64,000 nucleotides of DNA from contig JAJNNQ010000011.1 in NCBI GenBank assembly GCA_027886175.1, positions 5,022,001 through 5,086,000 on the forward strand, written 5' to 3'. This DNA comes from Phylloscopus collybita (Eukaryota > Chordata > Aves > Passeriformes > Phylloscopidae). Within the stretch, counting starts at the first letter, position 1. Each line of letters starts with the position of its first letter. Both the position numbers and the translations under genes were made by a program. The notes under the pieces were generated by a model. It was not told where the DNA came from. It saw only the letters and a program-made list of their open reading frames with translations, and ran no database searches. Below are positions 47,039-59,429 of this stretch, one piece after another.

Positions 47039-47860
47039 GGAAACTCTTTCACAAAAATAGTAGAAGATATGAAAAGAGTAGCAGGATGTGTGCCTGTTCA
47101 GAAATGGAATTCTATCCTTCAGGATTCCTAGTAGGAGCAGTGGTTTGGGGGAGGGGCTGGCTGGAAGAAAGTGGGATTTATAATATTATGTTCCTTAACG
47201 GGGTTACCATTTTTACCTTGCCTCGTTCCATGCTTTATTAAGCTCATTCACTCTGTGATTGAAGGCAATGCAAGTTGCAGCGATGCCTGTAGGCTCCAAA
47301 CTGGCTGCAAAAGAATTAAGTAATTTTGGGAAAACATCAAAAATATCCAAAATAATGAAATTGAGGAAAGACAAAAAAGAAGCTCAGATCTCACAAATTT
47401 TAGCCAGGTTTGAAGCATGACACAAATCAATAAATTAAACAAGAAGGAGGAAGGAATTTAAAGAAATCAAGTTGTGATTGGTGTCATTCAAACAGCAGGT
47501 GTGTCTGCAGGCAATGTGGACAGAGACCATGGGATTATTATAAAGAGGAGATTTTAAAAAAATCCCCTAAGTAAGGCATGGAAGTGTTATAAATGTGAAT
47601 AAAATAAACAACAAATACAAAATTTAGTAGCAATTTTAATAACCATCTAATATAATATTAAGCATATACAAAAATTTGGCAATGCTTGTTTAAATCTGGT
47701 TAAGGTTCTGACAAGGCAGAAGCAAAACTGATCCGGGTATGGGGAGGGCTTCTCACCCCACCTCAGGCACAAAACAGAGCAATTCAAACTACACTGATCT
47801 ACTGTCTGCTGATACAGATCCATCAATGTTTCCTGTGAGCTTCCTCCTATTTCTGATTTT
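47039..47860. other. AT-rich stretch, no gene supported
   Basis: Scattered ERV-like scraps (for example CRQCGQ at about 47505) but no readable frame. Confidence 0.3.
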
Positions 47861-47889
47861 AAAAATCTACATCACTGCACTTCATGGCA

Positions 47890-48300
47890 CATGCTTCACT
47901 TGTTGCCAGGGGCTCTTCTGCCTTCTTTGGGTGCTCTTTGGGATGAAGGCTGACAGTATTCCTCGTTGTTCTCTGAATAACCTCTCTTATTACACATGTG
48001 TATTAAGCTTGTATTATGTAAGCCAATACCAAGTTTGAACATTAAAGCAGTAAATCTCATATAATTAACAATTTTCCTGGAGTTTCCCCAACTTTCCCTG
48101 TTTTATGGATAAATTTACCTCATCTTATCTTTAGTTTCTTCCTTTATTCTACTCTCTCATGAACATCTGCAGGAGAAAGGAGGGACCCCTTCCCTCTTCT
48201 CTTTAACACTGTACTTTTAATTACAGTTTTATTTAAAAATATTGATTACCGTTTCAATTTTGTCAGCATACCTATTTATCATAGCTGTTTATCACACTGA
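47890..48300. repeat. Left flank of cassette 3, copy of 28.4-28.8 kb
   Basis: Near-identical to the DNA left of gene B1, marking the left limit of the duplicated cassette. Confidence 0.6.
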
Positions 48301-48478
48301 GTGTCCCCAGTGACGTCACCCCAGGAATTCCCATCAGGATTTGGAACAGTTTCAATGAAAATTTCCAGAAAATTCCCCAAATTTGTCTCAAACACCGTGC
48401 AGGGAGAGGGGAGGGGACAAGTGACACCAGCGATGTTCCCGATGATGTCATCACCCCAATGATGTCACAGCGGTGACA

Positions 48479-49760
48479 TCACTGTCCCCGCAGCAGCCTT
48501 GGGATGTCCTGGATGGCTCTTTGGCACCACTCAGACACCTTGTGGTGAGCGGGGCCACCAGGGCCACCAGAGCCAGCAGAGGGACTGGAGAGGAGGGTGC
48601 GGATGTCCCCAAGTGTCCCCAGCAGGTGACACGTGGTCAGGCGGGCGCTGGCCTCACACAGCAGCGTCGCCTTGGTCACCGTGGATCTTAACTCCCAGAG
48701 GACATCAGGAGTCACCTCTCTTCTCCTCTTCAGGGCGGCCTGGATGTCCCCGAGCCAGCCCAGCAGCTCCCAGGGGAGCAGGCTGGCTTTGTCACACGAG
48801 GCCTCCAAGCGCCCCAGCAGCTCCAGGGCCACCTCTGGCCGCTGCACACCCCTGGTGTCTGCGCCCTCCCAGAGCTCCTGGAGCTCGGTGGCCTCCCCGG
48901 CCAGCCGGTCCCAGCTCTCCCTGAGCGCGGCCACCGAGTCTCGTTCAGCTCTGACCGCGGCTCTCATTCCATCGTGGGCCCAGGTGGCCCCCGGGTTGGC
49001 CTCGAGGTTGGCCAGGACCTGGTGTAGGGAGGTGGCATCGCGCTGGCCCAGGGAGGTGTCACTGCAGTGGCACAGGCTGCAACGGAGGGTCCAGGTGAAT
49101 TTCCTCAGGGCTGCGTGCAGGGACCTTGGGGACACGGCCCGCAGCAGGTCCCCATCTGGCAGGGCCACAGTGGCTGCCAGACAACCCAGGGTGGCCACCA
49201 CAGCCACCTGTGCCTTCAGCACCTGGGGAGGAGACAGGGAGGTGGTGGGGACCTTGTGGCATTTGTGGCCTCCTGGGGTGGCCCCTGTCCCCTCCAGGGA
49301 TGCCCTTTGTCCCCTCCCTGCAGAGCTCAGCCGGCCCCTCTGTCACCCCCTGTGTCCCATCTGCCACCTCCTCGTCCTGTCTGCCATCCCTTGCCACACC
49401 CCAATGTCCCCTCTGCCACCCTCAGTCCCCTCCACCCCTCTGTCACTTCCTCCCTTCCTGCCACACCCTCCTGTCCCCTTTGCGACCCCCCGTGCCCTCT
49501 GCCACGCCCCTGCCACCCCCTGCTGTCCCCCACTCCTCTGCCACCTCCATCATCCCCTGTGCCACCTGCTGCCACCCTCTCTGTCCCCTCTGCCACCCTC
49601 GGTGCCCTCCACCCCTCTGTCACCTCCCCTCTTCTCACCACACCCTCCTGTCCCCTTTGGGACCCCTGTCCCCTCCTGCCGACCCCGTGTCCCCTCTGTC
49701 CCCCCTCCCCGTCTCCTCCCCCACCCCACGCCGGGATTGTCTCACCTCTCGAGGCTCCAT
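48479..49760 (-). CDS. Gene B, copy 2: unrecognised two-exon helical protein
   Basis: Exon 1 (49746-49760, MEPRE) is followed by GTGAGA, a better donor than in B1 or gene A. Exon 2 (48479-49222) is exactly as long as in B1 (744 bases) and open, giving 252 residues. Differences from B1 cluster at the start (VLKAQVAVVATLGCLAATVALP) and around the SRDVLW/TPDVLW segment, while the C-terminal LLGTLGDIRTLLSSPSAGSG is unchanged. Same CSLCHC cluster. No known domain; function unknown. It follows A3 in the same direction, about 1 kb away across an L2 LTR. Confidence 0.6.
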
Positions 49761-50219
49761 GGCCGCTGGGGACACTCCGGGGGAGGTCGTGCCTGGGTGA
49801 CACTCGAGGAACAGACGGGTCCGGGTGCGGCCCCTCAGCCCCCGCGCCCGCCGCTGCCACAGCCGGGGTGACAGCAAGGGGGGACAGGGACAGGGACAGG
49901 GGACAGGCAGAGTGTGCAGGCACAGCACCGCCCTAGAGCCAGGGAGGGGACGGGCACAGGGCACAAGGGCCTCTGTTCCAGGAGCCTCTCCAGGCCCCAG
50001 CTCCACTGCAGGGGCTGCGGGTGCGGATTTTGGGGGGTCCCGGTGCCCCCCGGGGCGGGGTCAGTGCTCAGCAGCGGGGCCGTGATCGGGGGTGGCGGGG
50101 GCTGCCCGGGACCCCCCCGGACCCCCAAATCACAGCCGGGGGTGAAAAACAAAGCTCACTCTTTGGAATTGTTACAAGTTTAACCAGGGATGGAGAAGGG
50201 ACAATATCCAGGGCTGGGG

Positions 50220-50699
50220 TGTTTTAGAACAATGTTCTCTGTGCACGGCTCCATTGCTGGGGCACACACACATCCGTGAGTTCGGGCATCACTCAAACAT
50301 TCCTGTGAGCTTTGGATGTTCCAGGAACTCTCTTGTTTGGTTTTAACCTCTGACTTGTCTGCAGGACATCCCATAAATCAGATCCATATATTTGATTTTG
50401 TCTCCTGGTCCCACCCTGTTGTTCCACAATCAAGAATCAATAAATTCTTCTCCGGCTTCTGTTTCTGTTTCTTTGGTTTCTGTCACTGTTATCACCAGTC
50501 TGCAGGTGTGGGAAATGACAGAATTGTTTTACACCATTCTCTGAGTCGGTTATAATATAAAAATCATGTAAAATTGTTACATTACAAAAGCATTTTAGCA
50601 TTGTGCAGTCTCCATTTCAGTATTTTGCTAATGCCTAGGATATAAAATCGATTTATCACGCTGCCATTTCCGTCGGTGCCACATAAACTGTCTCAAACA
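50220..50699 (+). mobile_element. LTR of family L2 (copy c), between B2 and A3
   Basis: TGTTTTAG...TCAAACA, about 480 bases, in the same place as copies a and b. It carries a 15-base-scale difference near its AATAAA (near 50439). Confidence 0.65.
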
Positions 50700-50745
50700 G
50701 CACGGGGTGAGGGGACAAGTGGCACCAGCGATGTTCCTGATGATG

Positions 50746-52128
50746 TCACTGCCCTGACGATGTCACAGCGGTGACACCACTGATCTCCAGCAGCCTCGGG
50801 ATGTCCTCTTTGGCTCTTTGGCACAGCTCGGCTACTGCGCGGCCACGGGGGCCACCAGGGCCACCGGAGCCACCACAGGGACTGGAGAGGAGGAAGTCGA
50901 TTTCCCCAAGTGCCACCAGCAGGTGATCCCGGGTCAGGCGGGCGCTGGCCTCCCACAGCTGCTCAGACTCGGCCACCTCGACCATGAAGTCCTTGAGGTC
51001 ATCGGGGGACGCCTCCTCTGTCCCCCCCTTCCAGGTGTCCTCAATGTACCAGAGCTGGTCGTACAGCTCCCAGGAGAACTCCCAGGCTTCTGCACAGGCA
51101 TTTGCCAAGCGCCCCAGCAGCCCCAGGGCCTCCTCCACTCGCTGTCCCCTCAAGGTGGCCGGCCCCGCCTGCCTGGTGGCCACCACAGGCCCTTCCCTGG
51201 CCTTGGTGGCCACTGCCACAGGGACATCGTGTGCGGCCACCACTGAGGCCAGGGCCACCGACGGCTGCCGGGCCACGGCCACCAGGTTGTCCCCGGCTGT
51301 CCCTGAGCAGGGGGGGGTCTTGTCCCTCAGGTCCCTGGCCAGGCTGGTGGCGGTGGCCTCGGCAGTGTCCTCGTTGGTGTCCTCGTCGTCGGTGTCCTTG
51401 TCCTCCCAGGTGTCGAGGATCACCTCTGCCTCACAGCCCAGCTGGCGCCACTTATCCTGGAGCACACCCATCGACTCCCGCCAGGCTCTGCCCGCAGCTC
51501 TCACATCGGCCCAGGTGGCCCCCGGGGTGTCCCTGAGGGTGGCCAGGGCCTGGCTCAGGGGGGTGACACCGCGCTGGCCCAGGGAGGTGATGTCACCGTG
51601 GTCCAGGGTGTCCCGGAGGCTCCAGATGAATTCCCTCAGGTCTGTGTGCAGGGACTCTGGGTACAGGAGCGGCCAGGAGCTCTTTCGTGGCGCGGTCACG
51701 GTGGCTGCCAGCTCGCCCAGGGTGGCCACCACGTCCACCTGTGCCTCCAGCACCTGGGGAGGGGACAGGGGAGGCGGCGGGGACCTCGTGGCACTTGTGG
51801 CCTCCTGGGGTGGCCCCTGTGCCCTCTGGGGTGCCCTTTGTCCCCTCCCTGGAGAGCTCAGCTGTCCCTTCTGTCCCTTTGTCACCTCCTTGTCCCCCCC
51901 CTGCCAACCCCCGCTGTCCCCTCTGCCACCCCAACCCCTCCTGCCACCCTCCCGCTGTCCCCGCCTCACCGCCACCCTCGGTCCCCTCCACCCCTCTGTC
52001 ACCTCCCCGCTTTCTCCCACACCTTCCTGTCCCCTTTGTGACCCCCTGTCCCCTCTGCCACCCCCCGTATCCCCCCTGTCCCCTTCCGCCCCCTCGCGCC
52101 GGGATTGTCGCACCTCGTGGGGCCACAT
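50746..52128 (-). CDS. Gene A, copy 3: unrecognised helical protein with acidic insert
   Basis: Exon 1 (52114-52128, MWPHE) and exon 2 (50746-51753) give 340 residues, four fewer than A2 because the acidic repeat is shorter (DTDDEDTNEDTAEA). The frame is open throughout and the poly-G tract has the A2 length. The acceptor CCCTCCCCAG and donor GTGCGA are as in its sisters. Z5 lies upstream across an L1 LTR; B2 lies downstream. Family and function not recognised. Confidence 0.62.
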   Translation of the reverse strand: MWPHEVRQSRREGAEGDRGDTGGGRGDRGSQRGQEGVGESGEVTEGWRGPRVAVRRGQREGGRRGWGGRGDSGGWQGGDKEVTKGQKGQLSSPGRGQRAPQRAQGPPQEATSATRSPPPPLSPPQVLEAQVDVVATLGELAATVTAPRKSSWPLLYPESLHTDLREFIWSLRDTLDHGDITSLGQRGVTPLSQALATLRDTPGATWADVRAAGRAWRESMGVLQDKWRQLGCEAEVILDTWEDKDTDDEDTNEDTAEATATSLARDLRDKTPPCSGTAGDNLVAVARQPSVALASVVAAHDVPVAVATKAREGPVVATRQAGPATLRGQRVEEALGLLGRLANACAEAWEFSWELYDQLWYIEDTWKGGTEEASPDDLKDFMVEVAESEQLWEASARLTRDHLLVALGEIDFLLSSPCGGSGGPGGPRGRAVAELCQRAKEDIPRLLEISGVTAVTSSGQ

Positions 52129-52212
52129 GACCGCTGGGGACACTCCGGGGACCCTCCGGGGGCGAACAGGACCCGGTGACAGTGGCAGACACGCGCGGAT
52201 GTGGCGCGGCCG

Positions 52213-52236
52213 GGAGGAAACAGGAAGAGGAAACAG
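52213..52236 (-). promoter_or_regulatory. ETS/IRF-type composite element upstream of gene A copy 3
   Basis: The same GGAAACAGGAAGAGGAAA motif, about 90 bases upstream of the ATG. Confidence 0.4.
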
Positions 52237-52469
52237 AGGCGGCTCCACTCCCCCCACGCCCGCGGGGCCCCCGGGGGATCCCCGATGTCCCCCTGAGTGT
52301 CCCCAGTGTCCCCAACTGTCCCCGATGTCCCCTCGAGTGTCCCCAACGGGACCCTGATGTCCCCCCCATGTCCCCAACAAGGCCTGAGTGCCGACTCCCC
52401 CCCGATGTCCTGTTGGTGACACTGAGGACACACTGGGGTCCTCTTGGGGACACTGCGGGGACATCGAGG

Positions 52470-53194
52470 TGTTATAAATGCACATTATAAAGTTGGCTTT
52501 TCACAAGTATTAAGATGAATGCCAGATGTATAATGCAGAAAGTCCTGCTGTATTTCCTTTCTAACATCTTAGAAATGTGATGAATGTGTACTTTCTTTTT
52601 GAGTTGTAAAAAACCTTTTTGTAAAACCAGTCAAACCGGTTGACTGAAATGTATCAAACCCTCGCCAGGAAGATAAGGGGAGAGGATCTTCCTGCATTCC
52701 TGAGCTAACTAGATCAAGATAGCAGTGAACCAAAAGCTACAAGAAGGAATTTATTGATCTCCTGGTATCAGAAGAATAAGACATGAAATGACTACCAGAC
52801 ACCAACAAGAACTTTATCTAATAAAATGTGAATTTGGTACAATGAGACAAGGCTTGGGGGAAGGGGAGGCCAAAAACCAAGGGAACATCTGAACTCAAAA
52901 CAATGTTTGAAAAATGCATATGTAAAAGGTTAATCCTTAAAAGCAAGGAATCTGAAGGAGTGCCTGTGCTTGTGAAGTCTCTTGTACCCCTCCCAGGTGT
53001 GACAGGGGCTTTCTCCCCCATGGTTCCCTGCAGACATTGTGTGGTCTTCTCCCTGGGTTTCTCAAGCCCATCACCCCTGCCCATGGTATCCCCTTTCCCT
53101 ATTTCCCCATTGGCTGTGGGGGCCTGGTGTCCAGTTTGTGTCTCCCTATGGTCAATTGCCCCCTGTACCACCCACCAACCTCAGACACTACACA
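52470..53194 (-). mobile_element. LTR of family L1 (copy c), between Z5 and A3
   Basis: AATAAA on the minus strand at 52750-52755. Slightly more diverged than copies a and b, with a short deletion near 53160. Confidence 0.55.
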
Positions 53195-53652
53195 ACTGAG
53201 AAAAACCACACAATCAACTTCTTCATCCTCACCCCCTCCCTGGTTCGGGGTGGGGCAAAAAAATGGATTGTAGAGCTTAATAATAAAGAAACTTGCCTTG
53301 CTTGCTTCCCTGCCAGCGGGTGAACCTCCCTGGACACGATGATCGCTGCTGCCACACCTGCTGCAACAGAAAGACAACAAATCTGCTCTCCCCAAGGAAT
53401 TCCCAGTGTCATTCTGTGTCCTGATGGATGTTCCTGCCCCTGAGTTCATCCAGGTGCCCACGGGGAGACAGGAAGGTGTGGAGTCCCCCCAGCCAAGTGT
53501 CTTCCCAACAGGAATCACCAGGACCATTGATCACCAGGGCTCTGCCCAACGCGGGTCACTGGGGATCATCCAACGCCGATCCTCCCACGGGGGATGGAGC
53601 TGGAGCAGCGCACGAAGCTCTTCCCGCTCTCAGGGCACTCCCAGGGCTTCCC

Positions 53653-55114
53653 TCAGTGGTGCCTCTGTTGGTGTTTGGTCAAGATAGAGCTCCTGGAGAA
53701 GCTCTTCCCACACTCAGGACACTCGTAGGGCCTCTCCCCGGTGTGGATGCGCCGGTGGACAGTGAGGTGTGAGTTCTGCTTGAAGCCCTTCCTGCAGTCG
53801 GGGCAGCGGAAGGGCCTCTCCTCCGTTTGAATCCGCTGATGGACGAGGAGATCAGAGCTGGTCTGAAACCTCTTCCCACACTGGGGACACTCGTAGGGCC
53901 TCTCCCCAGTGTGGATGCGCTGGTGTCTTCTCAGGTCGGAGCTGCATCCAAATCCCTTCCCGCATTCCAAGCAGGTGTAGGGCCCTTCCCCAGTGTGGAT
54001 CACTTGGTGCTGGATCAGTTTTGAGCTTTCTCTGAAGCTCTTCCCACATTCCCCACACTTGTAGGGCTTTTCCCCAGTGTGGATCATCTGGTGTTGCCTA
54101 AGACTGCCCTTAAGGCTGAAGCTCATCCCACATTCCCCACACTCATAGGGCCGTTCCCCAGTGTGGATCACCTGGTGCTGGATCAGGGCTGAGCTATCTC
54201 TGAAGCTCTTCCCACACTCCCCACACTTGTAGGGCTTTTCCCCAGTGTGGATCATCTGGTGTTTCCTAAGATTGCTCTTCCAGCTGAAGCTCATCCCACA
54301 CTCCCCACACTCATAGGGCCGTTCCCCAGTGTGGATCACCTGGTGCCGAATCAGCTCGGACCTGTAGCTGAAGCCCTTCCCACATTCCAAGCACTTGTGG
54401 GGCTTCTCCCCTCCATCAGGCTTCTCCTCCAGCTCTGAGCTCCAGCTGGATCTCCGGCCGCCCTCCTGGCACAGGGGGGGGTCTTTCCTCCTCGCTGCTC
54501 CCTGGGCTGGGTTTGCAGCCCCTCCTCCTGCGGGAGCTCCGGGGCTTTTCCTCCTCCTCCATCTGGACAATCCTTGGGAATGACAAATCCTAATTTGGGG
54601 ATAAAACAAGACGAGAGAGCCTTAGGCTGGGGGTTCCTCCTTGTCCAAGTTCATCTCAGGAAATCATTGGGCACCTTGTGTCTGTAAGAACGTCCACAAC
54701 ATAAGATTCAGCCCTAAAATCCTCCAAACATCAAAACACAGATCAAAAACTCCCCAAACACCAGGACTCAGACAAAACTTCTTCTAAAACATAAAGGTTC
54801 ACCCCCTTGCAAAAACCCAAAGCACCAACATTTAGCCCAATAAAGCTCAGAAACACCAAGATTCACTCCCATGAAAATCCTGGATCCCCCTCCCCGCTCA
54901 CCTGCTGCATGTGGGGGGGCAACGTTCCCAGGGCTGGGGGAGGCTGCAGATCCAGGGAGGGGTGGAACCTTGTGCTGCCTCCTCTTCCTGCTCCTCCGCC
55001 TCCTCCTGTGTCCCTACTCTTCCTCACACTCCTCTTCCTCCTACTGTTCCTCCTTCTCCTGCACAATCCCACCTTCTCCTCCCACGTGCATCCTTTGACC
55101 ATTTTGTTCTTCAT
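53653..55114 (-). pseudogene. Z5: C2H2 zinc-finger gene, 9 fingers, frameshifted linker
   Basis: The 5' exon (54902-55114) matches that of Z4 (KNKMVKGCTWEEKVG...) and has a strong GTGAGC donor. Exon 2 (53653-54589) starts after CAAATTAG. In the linker a C run has eight bases (G on plus, about 54473-54481) where all five sisters have seven, so translation from the 5' exon stops before the fingers. The nine fingers themselves are open, the highest number here. Finger 7 ends HQRIQ, losing its last histidine. A product could arise only from an internal start, or the extra base could be an assembly error. Confidence 0.65.
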
Positions 55115-55359
55115 CCCTGCTTCTCCTTCCCTTCTCCTCCTGCCCCCAGGATTGACTGGGGACCCGAGAGTGTCCAGGAGACAGACGAGTGACAGATCAG
55201 GGGGGTCTGGGAAGAGTCAGCAGGGAGAGAGCACTGAAAATCTCATCAGGGAAGACACTGGGATCTTCAGGGAGTAACCATGGCAGGGCACCCATGCAGG
55301 GTGGAAAAGGGAAAGCCAGGAAAGTGTCTCAGCAAAAGACATGATGAACCCAAAATATC

Positions 55360-55510
55360 TCACCCATGGCTGTCTCCCCACCATGTTTCCGTCCCTGTCA
55401 TTGTCCTCACATCCCCATCTGTGCCTGTGTCCCCCTGTGTCCCCCTGAATGGCCACATCCCCCTCCATGTCCATGTGCCCCCATGTCAGTCTCCATATCT
55501 GTGTCCATCC
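55360..55510. repeat. Low-complexity block mirrored at 45.4 kb
   Basis: CCCATGGCTGTCTCCCCACC... is the reverse complement of part of 45.36-45.51 kb; here it sits inside the Z5 arm. Confidence 0.5.
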
Positions 55511-55757
55511 AAGTGTCCCTTGGGAGAATGTTGAGGAAGTTTGCACATTCTCCCAGAGCTAATTAAGGACATGGACACCCAGGGGGGCAATTAGGGAAGT
55601 CAAGAAGGGATTTGGACAACAGGGGATGGATGGTGTTGGTGTGCTGGGAAGGGAAAGGTTAAAGGGGAGAGTGCAGGAATATGGTGAAGGCAAGAAGCAG
55701 CAGCAGGAATCGATGTGGGAAGAAAAAGGGTGATGGAAAAGAGGAAGAAGATGGGAA

Positions 55758-56190
55758 ATGTGGATTCCACCTACAAGGATCGAGATTTTCCTTGAATTAC
55801 TTTGTTTGGGGCGCTGCAGAAATGAATGGTTTTGCAGAAAGCTCAGCAGCTGTCAGAGGATGAGCACCCACAGGCACTCAGGGGGGCTGCAGGAGGGGCA
55901 CAAGAAGCCCCTGCAGCACTTGGTCACAAAGGCACAGCAGGGGAAGAAGGCAAGAAGGGAGGAGGAAAAGGCCAAGGGGAAGGCAAAGGCCATGGCAGAG
56001 TTTCTACAGCCCCTGAGGGATCAAACCCAGGGCCCAAGGGGGCCCCAGCACCCAGGGCACCGGCTCGGCCACAAGGACCTGGCAGAGGCATTGCCCTCCT
56101 GGGCAGGGGAGAGCCCACCCAAACAGCCCCTGGCAAGGAATCAGGCTGCCAGCTGCAGGACACAAGGACACTGCAAGCAGTAAATTGTTT
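55758..56190 (+). repeat. Unit X, copy 4 (truncated)
   Basis: Antisense to Z5. Ends at CACTGCAAGC and then joins the same kind of intronic sequence as copy 3, so the Z4 and Z5 arms share a history here. Confidence 0.35.
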
Positions 56191-57540
56191 ACAAGAAGAC
56201 CTCCAAAGAAGAACCAAGCAGACAGATCCAGCTCCTGAGTCTGGCCCACCAACCCACTCAAACCAAGAACACAACATTTCACCGTGGGATGGGATCAGAT
56301 TATCCATGAGCAGAAGGAGGAGCACAGTGTGGAAAATTAAATGACTCAAGATGCTGCTGGCAAAGAGATGACAACGGGAAAGTGGTGAAACAGAGAAGAA
56401 AGGAAATAAGAAAGCAGCTCATGTTCCGGCCCAAACGTGCAAAGGATGGGAATGGGACACGGTGTCGGGGTTCCCTGGCACACCAGGGGTTAAACGAATG
56501 CTCTTCCTCCTCTTCTGTGCTACAGCAACTCTCATCTTTGGGCCATGCAGGACACCTTGCTGAGTGCAGCTCAGTCAGCAGCTGAGCAAGGGGATGCAGG
56601 TGGCAGCCAGGCCTCCTGAGCCACAAAGGGCTACAAAAGGACAGGGAATTGTTGAAAATGACCCCAGAATATTGGCTTTCACATTTGTGTGCTGGTCTTT
56701 ATCTGTGGTTATTGATTGCAAGCACAGTGCAGTTTAGAATCCCTTTGAGCTGCTTGCTCATTTAACCTCATTGCTCATTTGAAGTCTGCACCGTGTAACT
56801 CATGGAAGCAGCAGTGTGATGAGTATTTGATGTTGATGTAGACACCTGACAGCTTCTAGAACTGATCATGGGATGAATGTATTGTACTGTAGGCCTTGGA
56901 AAAATAGAAAATGGTCAAATACTTGTGTGTAACCCAGAGAACTGTATAAAGCACTCAGGTTGTTTCCCACAGCTGCTGACTGACCTCTCCAAGGGATGAG
57001 ATAAGGGCCACACAAACCAGAGCAGCAGAGAAGAATGAGAGAAGAGTTTGTGAACTGTTCGCTCTCTGGGAAGTGTGAAACAACAGGATGAGGCCAGAAG
57101 AAGAAATAAAGAGATTGACCTGATCGGGAGGATATTACATAGATACGGCACAGCAGAAAACCAAAATAAAGAAAAGTTTCTATAACATCAAAAGCTGCCA
57201 AGAAAACTTGAGTAGAGCATGAAACTCATGAATATTCATGTAACTCAGTAAAGGAACAGCACAGAGATAAGTCTGCCTTAAAGTGCAGGGTGTTCCTTGG
57301 CTAATGGCCAGGGACACTTTTGGAAAATATTCTAAGATTGAATTTTCGTTTTTCTCAGAATTGAGGTCACTGAGAATAATCCCAAAACCAAAGAGGAACC
57401 AGGAAGCAAAAACAGAGTCAGTGAGTGAAATCTGCTCGGAGAGAGGGACGGGGACTTGGAGATAAGGAAGGAACGGGAGAAACTCATCAGTTTCAGAAAA
57501 TGTTACTCATTGACACGGACTGCTGCTCAGCCAAGGTTCT
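56191..57540 (-). mobile_element. LTR-like intronic block, Z5 side (mirror of Z4 side)
   Basis: Reverse-complement copy of 41.16-42.48 kb, covering the L2-like part (56.87-57.15 kb) and the CATCAGCCAAGG-type block (57.25-57.5 kb). No gene is seen. Confidence 0.45.
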
Positions 57541-57599
57541 GCTGAATTCCTCAACACGGAGAAGAAGAACAAAGCCTGAACAGAGCCAGGAATATCGGA

Positions 57600-58000
57600 T
57601 GTTATACAAAAGGGGGGTGCATATTAACGAGGACACGGCACAACCCAGCCACAGCCAGAGCCCCCTGCCGCCCCCTCCGCCCGCAGCCAGCCCCGAGCCC
57701 CGGCACAACCCAGCGCGGCTCCCACCTGCGCCGGAGCCGCCTCCGAGCTCCGCCGCCGCCGCCTCCTCCGCACAGAGGATCCAAAAAATGGCGGCTCTTC
57801 TACGCGATGGGGGCGAGACGTGGGCGTGTCCCCGCTCTGCTCTGCCCAATCAGCGCGCAGTCAGACCCAGGAGTGACGGCAGAACCAGCCAATCGCGGCG
57901 AGTGGCGGGCTCTGCAGGCGGCATTTCTCGGGTACCTCGGCTGCGGAGCGGCCCCGGCGCTGGGCCCGGGGGGCTCTGAGGGGGGTGCGTGGTGAGTGCG
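57600..58000. promoter_or_regulatory. Divergent CpG promoter between Z5 and Z6
   Basis: Plus-strand order: GCCGGAGCCGCC, AAAATGGCGGC (YY1-type, 57786), CCAATCAGCGCGC (57846), CCAATCGCGG (57890), then a rightward donor GTGAGTGCGG at about 57990. This copy is the inverse of those at 11.0 and 40.7 kb. Confidence 0.65.
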
Positions 58001-58334
58001 GGGGTCCCATGGATTGGGAGGGTCCTGGTGATCGGGGGGGACGCGGTGAGGGGGGGTTCCCATGGGTGGGAGAGGGGCGGTGAGTGGGGGGTCCTGGCGC
58101 ACTGGGGGGGCTCAAGGATGGGAAGGGTCCTAGAGCTTTGGGGGGGTCGTTGAAGGAGGGGTGGCAGACAATGGGAGGGTCCCAGTCCCAAATTAGCCAT
58201 CAAATCCCTTCCCAGTCAATGACAATCACATTTAGGAGCAAATCAAAAATCCTGCATTTCCAACCCATCCCCACATCTGCTAAGAGTGGTTGAATAAAAC
58301 ACAGCTGCTTATCTTTCCCACTCGCCCCCTGAAT

Positions 58335-58985
58335 AATCAAAGACATTTTTGGCCTTTTCCCCCCTTAGGTGTGAGATGGAGAGTGGCTGGAGAGGCCCCT
58401 GTGTCTGTGAGGAAAGGCCTCCTGTCGATGCAGAGCCACCCTGAATGTTCTCCAGGGCTCCAGTGCGGTGGGTCCCTGGTGTGCTGGGAGCTCTGCCACC
58501 CCTCCCAGTCCATGTCCCTGCAGGGGTGGACTTGCTGCTGGTGAGGGTGCTGCTGTCTGTGCTTGCAGTGTCCTTGTGTCCTGCAGCTGGCAGCCTGATT
58601 CCTTGCCAGGGGCTGTTTGGGTGGGCTCTCCCCTGCCCAGGAGGGCAATGCCTCTGCCAGGTCCTTGTGGCCGAGCCGGTGCCCTGGGTGCTGGGGCCCC
58701 CTTGGGCCCTGGGCTTGATCCCTCAGGGGCTGTAGAAACTCTGCCATGGCCTTTGCCTTCCCCTTGGCCTTTTCCTCCTCCCTTCTTGCCTTCTTCCCCT
58801 GCTGTGCCTTTGTGACCAAGTGCTGCAGGGGCTTCTTCTGCCCCTCCTGCAGCCCCCCTGAGTGCCTGTGGGTGCTCATCCTCTGACAGCTGCTGAGCTT
58901 TCTGCTAAACCATTCATTTCTGCAGCGCACCAAGCAAAGTAATTCAAGGATAATCGCGATCATTGCAGGTTGGATCCACATTTCC
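58335..58985 (-). repeat. Unit X, copy 5
   Basis: Full-length, inverted relative to copies 1 and 2 and antisense to Z6. The lysine-rich frame is 214 codons here. 58.99-59.43 kb to the right is shared intronic spacer. Confidence 0.35.
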
Positions 58986-59429
58986 CATCTTCTTCCGCTT
59001 TTCCATCATCCTTTTTCTTCCGACATCGATTCCTGCTGCTGCTTCTTGCCTTCACCATATTCCTGCACACTGCCCCTTCACCCTTTCCCTTCCCAGCACA
59101 CCAACACCATCCATCCCCTGCTGTCTAAATCCCTTCTTGACTTCCCTAATTTCCCCCCTGTGTGTCCATGTCCTTAATTACCTCTGGGAGAATGTGCAAA
59201 CTGCCTCAACATTCTCCCAAGGGACCCTTCAGAGATATTTTGGGATCATCATCGCATTTGCTGGGACCCCTTCCTGGCTTTCCCTTTTCCACCCTGCATG
59301 GATGCCCTGCCATGTTTACTCCCTGAAGATCCCTGTGTCCTCCCTGATGAGATTTTCAGTGCTCTCTCCCTGCTGACTCTTCCCAGACCGCCCTGATCTC
59401 TTGCTTGTGTTCAGTCTCTTGATTGTACC

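Noticed and set aside
47500..47550. Possible retroviral gag zinc knuckle (CRQCGQ...)
   Set aside because: The histidine and last cysteine are missing and no gag frame surrounds it.
50984..52357. Long plus-strand open frames opposite gene A (also at 5.5-6.6, 31.5-32.7 and 62.3-63.3 kb)
   Set aside because: Shadows of the GC-rich gene A exon and its minisatellite intron; the minus-strand frame (plus for A4) has the splice sites and the family homology.
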